From NCBI RefSeq assembly GCF_019396325.1, contig NZ_JAHKRO010000052.1:1-62777 (forward strand): a DNA stretch of 62,777 nucleotides, written 5' to 3'. This document shows positions 57,691-62,777 of this stretch, piece by piece. Source of the stretch: Nonomuraea ceibae. Lineage in GTDB: Bacteria; Actinomycetota; Actinomycetes; Streptosporangiales; Streptosporangiaceae. Position 1 is the stretch's first letter; each line of letters starts with the position of its first letter. The position numbers were made by a program, and so were the translations under genes. Below the pieces are notes generated by a model. The model did not search any database. It was given only the letters and a program-made list of their open reading frames with translations, and was not told the DNA's origin.

Positions 57691-58932
57691 ATGTCACCTG
57701 TGTCGCTGGCCATCGTCGGAGCCGGGGACCGCGGCAGCGGATACGCCCGGTGGGCGCTGGAGCACCCTGACCAGGCCCGGATCGTGGCCGTCGCCGACCC
57801 GGTCGAGGAACGGGCCCAGGCCCTGGCCCGCCCGAGCGGCGCCCGGATCTTCCCCGATTGGAGGCAGCTGGCCGAGGCGGGCCGGATCGCCGACGCCGTC
57901 GTGATCGCCACCCAGGACTCCGACCACGCGGAACCGGCCCGGACCTTCGCCGGGCTCGGCTGCCACCTGCTCGTCGAGAAGCCGCTGGCGCCGACCGAGG
58001 CCGAGTGCCGCGCCATCGTCTCGGCCGTCCAGCGGACGGGGGTGATCTTCGCCGTCTGTCACGTGCTGCGGTACGCGCCGTACACCGACACCGTGCGATC
58101 CGTGCTGAGCTCGGGCCGGATCGGCGAGATCGTCTCCGTCCAGCACCTCGAACCCGTGGGCTTCTGGCACCAGGCGCACTCCTACGTGCGCGGCAACTGG
58201 CGCAGGTCCGACCAGGCCAGCTTCATGCTGCTGGCCAAGTCGTCGCACGACCTCGACTGGCTCCAGTACGTGGTCGGCCGCCCGGTCCGCCGGGTGTCGA
58301 GCTTCGGCGGGCTCAAGCACTTCCGCCCGGAGAACCGCCCCGAGGGAGCGGCCTCACGCTGCCTCGACTGCGCGGTCGAGCCCGGCTGCCCGTACTCCGC
58401 GACGCGCCTGTACTTCGGACGGCTGCGCGAGGGGCGGCACGGCTGGCCGCTGAGCGTCGTCACACCCACCTTCACCGAGGAGGCCCTCACCGGCGCCCTC
58501 CGGCACGGGCCGTACGGCAGGTGCGTCTACGACTGCGACAACGACGTCGTCGACCACCAGGTCGTCGCCCTGGAGTTCGACGGGGGAGCCACCGGCACGT
58601 TCACCATGACCGGCTTTAACACCGGCGGGCATCGCCGTACCCGGATCTTCGGCACCCACGGCGAGCTGTCGTGCGACGGCCGGAGCGTCGTCGTCGAGGA
58701 CTTCCGCACCGGCGACTCCACGACGATCGCCGTCACGCCGACCGGCGACCCCACGGCGGGCGGCGGCCACGCGGGCGGCGACGAGCGGCTCATGGAGGCG
58801 TTCGTCCGCGCTGTCGCCACCGGCGACCGCGACCTGATCCGCTCGGGCCCCGCCGAATCGCTCGCCTCCCACCTGGCCGTCTTCGCCGCCGAACGGGCCA
58901 GGCTCACCGACCGGGTCATCACCGTGGAGTGA
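57691..58932 (+). CDS. Gfo/Idh/MocA-family oxidoreductase
   Basis: 413 residues: Rossmann motif SLAIVGAGDRGSGYARWALE, the EKPLAPTEAECRAI block with the conserved Lys-Pro, and a C-terminal beta-sheet domain (EGLEFDGGATGTFTMTGFNT type). A Cys cluster ASRCLDCAVEPGCPYSATRL marks the subgroup with a possible structural zinc site. It oxidises or reduces a sugar or inositol derivative with NAD(P). Start chosen: ATG 57691 with AGAGAAG upstream; ATG 57673 would overlap the ROK stop. It probably processes the imported sugar. Confidence 0.9.
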   Translation: MSPVSLAIVGAGDRGSGYARWALEHPDQARIVAVADPVEERAQALARPSGARIFPDWRQLAEAGRIADAVVIATQDSDHAEPARTFAGLGCHLLVEKPLAPTEAECRAIVSAVQRTGVIFAVCHVLRYAPYTDTVRSVLSSGRIGEIVSVQHLEPVGFWHQAHSYVRGNWRRSDQASFMLLAKSSHDLDWLQYVVGRPVRRVSSFGGLKHFRPENRPEGAASRCLDCAVEPGCPYSATRLYFGRLREGRHGWPLSVVTPTFTEEALTGALRHGPYGRCVYDCDNDVVDHQVVALEFDGGATGTFTMTGFNTGGHRRTRIFGTHGELSCDGRSVVVEDFRTGDSTTIAVTPTGDPTAGGGHAGGDERLMEAFVRAVATGDRDLIRSGPAESLASHLAVFAAERARLTDRVITVE

Positions 58933-58964
58933 GGCCGGAACCGCAACAGGAAGGAGCTCGCCCC

Positions 58965-59918
58965 ATGCGAGCAGCGCTCAGAACGGTCCTTTCCGCCCTC
59001 ATCTGCTTAGCCCCGCTGCTCGCCCCCGGGCCCGCCCATGCGGACGCGCCCGACGCCGAGAACTGGCCGCGCCCGCGGTTCATCAGCTACAACGTCTGCG
59101 GCGGCGCGAGCCACTGCCCGCCGATCTACGAGGACTCCGCGATCGCGTGGCGGGACGTGGTCGTGCGCGCCCTGGACACCTGGGACGCCGACCTCGTGAT
59201 GCTCCAGGAGGTCTGTTACGGGCAGTGGACCCTGCTGCGCGACCACCTGCGCGGCCGTACGGGCGAGCCCCGGTACGACTCGGTGTGGGCGGCGGCCCTG
59301 CCGTCCGCCCCCGGCTGCTCGCGCTGGGGCGACGACCTGCGCTTCGGCCTGGTGATCTTCGCCAAGGGCGGGACCGGGACGATCGACAACGGCTCCCGCG
59401 TCGTCCACCCGCTGCCCGAGGCGCGCGACGTCGAGAACCGGATCCTGCTGTGCGCCCGCGCCACCGTCACCGGCCGCCAGGTCCGCGCCTGCAACACCCA
59501 CATCGACCCCGACGACGCGACCGCCAGGCTCCAGGTGGAGCGCGTGGCGACCCTGACCGAGGGCTACGCGGGCCAGGGCGAGCCGGTGGTGCTGGGCGGC
59601 GACTTCAACGTGCTCCCGGCGGACAACACCCTCGACCCGCTGTACGGCCACACCGGCGGGCACGGCGTGTTCCAGGAGGTCGACGAGAACGACAAGGAGC
59701 ACTTCGGGGCAGCGTGCGCGCAGACCCGGGACCGCTGCAGGAGCGGTGAGGCGACGGCGAAGCTGCCCTGCTCGCCCCACGTCAGCGAGCCCGGGAAGAT
59801 CGATTACGTCTTCCTCAGCCACTACTGGTTCACGACCGTCCGCGGCGACGCGGCGGCGTGCACGCCGGGCATGTCGGACCACCACCTGCTGCGCGGTGCG
59901 GCGGCCTGGGAACACTGA
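58965..59918 (+). CDS. Secreted endonuclease/exonuclease/phosphatase-fold protein
   Basis: 317 residues with a signal peptide (RTVLSALICLAPLLAPGPAH, cut near HADA). The EEP fold is clear: FISYNVCGGASHC, the metal Glu in LVMLQEVCYGQW, ACNTHIDPDD, LGGDFNVLPADNTLDPLYGH and the catalytic SDHHLL near the end. Eight Cys in the mature part suggest disulfides. Members include phosphodiesterases, sphingomyelinases and nucleases. GGAAGGAG precedes ATG 58965, 32 bases after the dehydrogenase. As part of the same operon it may act on a phosphodiester substrate outside the cell. Confidence 0.87.
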   Translation: MRAALRTVLSALICLAPLLAPGPAHADAPDAENWPRPRFISYNVCGGASHCPPIYEDSAIAWRDVVVRALDTWDADLVMLQEVCYGQWTLLRDHLRGRTGEPRYDSVWAAALPSAPGCSRWGDDLRFGLVIFAKGGTGTIDNGSRVVHPLPEARDVENRILLCARATVTGRQVRACNTHIDPDDATARLQVERVATLTEGYAGQGEPVVLGGDFNVLPADNTLDPLYGHTGGHGVFQEVDENDKEHFGAACAQTRDRCRSGEATAKLPCSPHVSEPGKIDYVFLSHYWFTTVRGDAAACTPGMSDHHLLRGAAAWEH

Positions 59919-59951
59919 CCGGGACCTTGCCCGTGGCCTCGTCCGGGCATA

Positions 59952-59988
59952 CGATCAGGGCAGTCGTACAGGACGACTGCCCTGATCG
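59952..59988. promoter_or_regulatory. 37-bp near-perfect palindrome before the last TetR gene
   Basis: CGATCAGGGCAGTCGT (59952-59967) and ACGACTGCCCTGATCG (59973-59988) are perfect 16-base arms around ACAGG. The right arm reaches the GGAGG ribosome site of the TetR gene, so it can serve as an operator and, if transcribed, as a hairpin that hides the ribosome site. Confidence 0.75.
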
Positions 59989-59997
59989 GAGGAAGCC

Positions 59998-60570
59998 ATG
60001 ACGTCCCCGGCGGCCGAGCGCGGACGCGACGTGCGGAAACGCCTGCTGAACGCGGCGGTGGAGCTCATCCCCGAGCGCGGCTGGGCGGCGGTGAGCACCC
60101 GGGTCCTCGCCGAGCGCGCCGGGGTGACGCCGAGCGTGGTGCACTACCACTTCCCCTCGCTGCCGAGCCTGCTGCGCGAGGCCGCGACCGGCCGGATGAG
60201 GGAGCTGCTGGCCGGGCTGAACGAGCTGCTGGAAGGCGCCCGGTCGCCCGGCGACGCGATCGGGACGATGCTCGCGTCGGCCGAGGAGTACACCGGCGCC
60301 GACGCGAGCTCGCTGCTGTTCGTCGAGGCGTACCTGGCGAGCACCCGCGACGACGAGCTGCGCGGGCAGATCGCCGAGCTGGTCGCCGAGTTCCGGCAGC
60401 GGTTCGGCGGGTGGCTGGAGCGGCACGGGGTGCCCGCCCCGTTCGAGACGGCCGCCGTCCTGGCGGCCTCCGTGGACGGCCTCCTGCTGCACCGTGGCCT
60501 GGGCCTCAGGGCGGACGATCTCTCGGCGGTGCTCCGCAGGCTCGTCCCCGCGCCGGTCGAGGAGGGATGA
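59998..60570 (+). CDS. TetR-family regulator of the following monooxygenase
   Basis: 190 residues: helix-turn-helix DVRKRLLNAAVELIPERGWA with VLAERAGVTPSVVHYHFPSL, and a C-terminal domain with conserved GLLLHRGLGL. ATG 59998 follows GGAGG that abuts the long palindrome at 59952-59988. The flavin monooxygenase gene starts one base after its stop codon, so the two form an operon repressed by this protein until its ligand, perhaps the enzyme's substrate, binds. Confidence 0.92.
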   Translation: MTSPAAERGRDVRKRLLNAAVELIPERGWAAVSTRVLAERAGVTPSVVHYHFPSLPSLLREAATGRMRELLAGLNELLEGARSPGDAIGTMLASAEEYTGADASSLLFVEAYLASTRDDELRGQIAELVAEFRQRFGGWLERHGVPAPFETAAVLAASVDGLLLHRGLGLRADDLSAVLRRLVPAPVEEG

Positions 60571-60571
60571 C

Positions 60572-61753
60572 GTGCGAACGGTGATCTGCGGGGCCGGGAT
60601 CAGCGGCCTGGCCCTGGCCCACCGGCTCGCCGCCCTGGGCGGCGAGGTCGTGGTGGTCGAGCGCGCCCCCGGGCCCCGACCGCAGGGATACATGATCGAC
60701 TTCTTCGGCCCCGGGCTGGAGGCGGCCGAGGCGATGGGCCTGCTGCCCGCGCTGGAACGAGCGGCCTACCACTACGACGAGGGGCGGCTGGTCGACCGGG
60801 ACGGCCGCCGCCGCGCCACGCTCCGGACCAAGAGCTTCTCACGCGGCCCGCTGCTGAGCCTGCTGCGCCCCGACCTCGAGGCCGTCCTGGCCGACGCCCT
60901 TCCGGCCTCCGTCGACCTGCGCTACGGCACGGCCCTGACCGGCGTGGCGAACCGCCCCGGCGGCGTGACGGTGACGCTGGCCGACGGCGGTGTCCTGGAC
61001 GCCGATCTGCTCGTGGGCGCCGACGGGATCCACTCGACCGTCCGCCGGCTGGCCTTCGGGCCGGAGGACCGCTACCTGCGCTACCTCGGCCTGCACACGG
61101 CGGCGTTCGTCTTCGACGCGCCGGACGTGCACGCCGCCGTCAGGCACGCGTTCTGCCTCACCGACTCCGCCGACCGGCAGATGGGCTTCTACGCGCTCCG
61201 CGACGGCCGGGTCGCCGCGTTCACGGTGCACCGCAGCGCCGACCCCGCGACTCCGGACGACCCCCGGGCGGCCGTCCAGCGGGCCTACGCCGGCCTGGGC
61301 TGGGTGACGCCGCGCGCGCTGGAGCGGTGCCCGCCGGCCGAGGAGATCTACTACGACCAGGTCGCGCAGATCGAGCTTCCGGAGTGGAGCACCGGCCGGG
61401 TCGTCCTGGTCGGGGACGCCGCCCACGCCGTGTCGCTGATCGCCGGGCAGGGCGCGTCGCTCGGGCTCGCCGGCGCTTTCCTGCTCGCCGACCGGCTCGC
61501 GCACGAGCCGGCGATCGAGCGGGCCACGGCCGGGTTCGAGCGGCTGTGGCGGCCCGTGGTCGAGGACATGCAGCGCAACGCCCGGTCGATGGCCCGCTGG
61601 TTCCTGCCCTCCTCACCGGCCGACCTGCGGGTCCGGCGCCTGATGCTCCGGCTGAGCCGGGCGCCCCTCGTCATGGGCTACGTCAGCTCGGTCCTCGCGG
61701 GCAAGGACACCAGGCTCGCCGACGTCGCGGGGCCACGTCACCACCCCTGCTGA
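60572..61753 (+). CDS. FAD-dependent monooxygenase (class A, TetX/RebC-like)
   Basis: 393 residues: Rossmann motif CGAGISGLALAHRLAALGGE, the DG motif LLVGADGIHSTVRRLAFGP, and the GD motif VVLVGDAAHAVSLIAGQGAS. The C-terminal region SLGLAGAFLLADRLA is typical of the drug- or aromatic-hydroxylating group. GTG 60572 has GGAGGG upstream and follows the TetR stop by one base. The TetR pairing suggests inducible modification of an antibiotic or aromatic compound; the substrate is unknown. Confidence 0.88.
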   Translation: MRTVICGAGISGLALAHRLAALGGEVVVVERAPGPRPQGYMIDFFGPGLEAAEAMGLLPALERAAYHYDEGRLVDRDGRRRATLRTKSFSRGPLLSLLRPDLEAVLADALPASVDLRYGTALTGVANRPGGVTVTLADGGVLDADLLVGADGIHSTVRRLAFGPEDRYLRYLGLHTAAFVFDAPDVHAAVRHAFCLTDSADRQMGFYALRDGRVAAFTVHRSADPATPDDPRAAVQRAYAGLGWVTPRALERCPPAEEIYYDQVAQIELPEWSTGRVVLVGDAAHAVSLIAGQGASLGLAGAFLLADRLAHEPAIERATAGFERLWRPVVEDMQRNARSMARWFLPSSPADLRVRRLMLRLSRAPLVMGYVSSVLAGKDTRLADVAGPRHHPC

Positions 61754-61777
61754 GCCGTCCCCGGCCCGGCGCGAGGG

Positions 61778-62777
61778 TCAGCTGACGACGAAATCCTCGA
61801 CCAGTGGGTCGTCGCGCAGCTCGGCGGCGGTGGCGTCCGGGTCCAGGACCTCCGCCGCCAGATGGACGCCCGGCGGCACGGAGCCGGTGAGCACGGCGCG
61901 GGCGGCGAGCGCCATCACCACCCCGCTCAGCGCGTACGAGTCGACGGCCGTGAGGACGATCCGGCCGGGACCCGGCGGCTCGCCGGGACGGGGGCGGGCG
62001 GTGAAGAGCATGACGTAGAAGGCGCCGAAGTCGGCGTTGTCCGCCAGCGAGGCGCGCACGACGGAGCCGGCCAGCGCGGCGGGATCGGCGCCGTCCGCCT
62101 CGGCCCAGGCCGCCGCGAGAGCCTCGGGGAGCCGGCCGGAGACGAAGACGTTGTAGCACCGCACCTCGTCGGCGCGGGTGTCGGCGGCCAGGGTCTGCGC
62201 CTCGGTGGTGAGGTACGGCCAGGCGTGCACGGGGACGGGGAAGCCCGGCAGCCGCACTCCGTGCAGCGGCGCGAGGGCGTTCGGCTCGACCCGGCCCCCG
62301 CGCCAGGCCGCCATCGGCGCCCCGAACCTGGGCCCCCTGGTCAGCAGCGCGTCCACGGCGGACAGGGGGGTGAACACGGCCGCGCCGCCCACGTACACGT
62401 CGAGCCGGCGCGGCGCCCGTCCCTTCGCCAGCAGCCTGGGCAGCAGCCCGGACAGGCCCGGCATGACTCCGGCGGAGAACACCGCGGTACGGTCGCCCGC
62501 CAGGGGGTGGCCGGTGAGGGCGTCCTTGGCGGCCAGCTCGCCGCCGATGTCGACGTAGTCGGCCCCGGCGGCGAAGGCGGCGCGGGCCACGGTGTCCAGG
62601 ACCCGGTACGTGGGCCCGGCGCAGCTGACCACGATCCGGCAGCCGTCGCAGAAGGCGGCCAGCTCGGCGGGGTCGTGGAGGTCCACGCGCACGGCGTGGG
62701 CCGGGCCGGGGAGGGAGGCGGCGACGTCGGCGGCTGCCGCCACGTTCCTGCCGCCCACGCGTAACGGGCCGAGGCCG
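61778..62777 (-). CDS. Saccharopine dehydrogenase-like NAD(P)-binding protein (5' end outside the window)
   Basis: The frame is open to the window edge and reads GLGPLR VGGRNVAAAADVAA across what would be the second strand of the Rossmann fold, so the true start and the GxxG loop lie beyond 62777. The visible 330 residues show IVVSCAGPTYRVLDTVARAA, AGADYVDIGGELAAKDALTG and a C-terminal substrate domain. It resembles trans-acting enoyl reductase/saccharopine dehydrogenase-type proteins. It is convergent with the monooxygenase, 24 bases apart. Confidence 0.85.
   Translation of the reverse strand, partial: GLGPLRVGGRNVAAAADVAASLPGPAHAVRVDLHDPAELAAFCDGCRIVVSCAGPTYRVLDTVARAAFAAGADYVDIGGELAAKDALTGHPLAGDRTAVFSAGVMPGLSGLLPRLLAKGRAPRRLDVYVGGAAVFTPLSAVDALLTRGPRFGAPMAAWRGGRVEPNALAPLHGVRLPGFPVPVHAWPYLTTEAQTLAADTRADEVRCYNVFVSGRLPEALAAAWAEADGADPAALAGSVVRASLADNADFGAFYVMLFTARPRPGEPPGPGRIVLTAVDSYALSGVVMALAARAVLTGSVPPGVHLAAEVLDPDATAAELRDDPLVEDFVVS

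Overview
The window is high-GC DNA with the habits of an actinomycete: GTG and TTG starts, many 4-base ATGA/GTGA gene overlaps, leaderless promoters, a mycothiol-dependent maleylpyruvate isomerase, an ECF41 sigma factor, a Ser/Thr kinase with an external domain, and CU044_5270-type partners of sigma factors. Protein style suggests Streptosporangiaceae (Nonomuraea-like), but that placement is inference. No rRNA, tRNA, insertion sequence or CRISPR array was seen.

Left part (1-7000): the 5' end of a cytochrome P450, a DrrAB-type ABC exporter preceded by a decayed DUF1048 gene, a divergent serine hydrolase, and a TetR gene (strong palindromic operator) followed by a second ABC exporter. Next (7008-16204) is a catabolic stretch: a gentisate operon on the minus strand (3-hydroxybenzoate-type hydroxylase, maleylpyruvate isomerase with an apparent frameshift, gentisate 1,2-dioxygenase), a RmlD-like reductase, and a TetR / amidohydrolase / AMP-dependent ligase / CocE-hydrolase operon on the plus strand.

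The middle (16212-35918) is a run of short regulator-effector pairs, most with a visible inverted or direct repeat in the promoter: ECF41 sigma + DoxX, FHA protein + Ser/Thr kinase, BlaI-M56 peptidase facing DsbA-CcdA, ArsR-SRPBCC fusion + PPOX-type protein, SRPBCC-ArsR-VOC operon, TetR + SnoaL-like, TetR + MFS exporter with a possible iron box, MarR + hydrolase, HxlR + RidA, P450, and LysR. Several decayed genes lie here: an ECF sigma/CU044_5270 pair and a histidine kinase cut off after its membrane domain.

From 35986 a full-length DNA polymerase III alpha subunit sits among accessory genes and may be a second copy. It is followed by secreted proteins, an intact ECF sigma/CU044_5270 pair, a PaaK-type ligase with an ArsR regulator, a tautomerase facing HxlR-SCP2, an MBL hydrolase, and a MerR regulator facing a serine hydrolase.

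The right part (51865-59918) is the most coherent candidate for an undescribed pathway. A secreted phosphodiester glycosidase faces an operon for a sugar-binding lipoprotein, two permeases, a ROK regulator, a Gfo/Idh/MocA dehydrogenase and a secreted endonuclease/exonuclease/phosphatase-fold protein. A perfect 10-bp inverted repeat with an A/T spacer lies between the two arms. Together they look like a scavenging system for a phosphodiester-linked sugar. The window ends with a TetR-monooxygenase pair and the 3' part of a saccharopine dehydrogenase-like gene.
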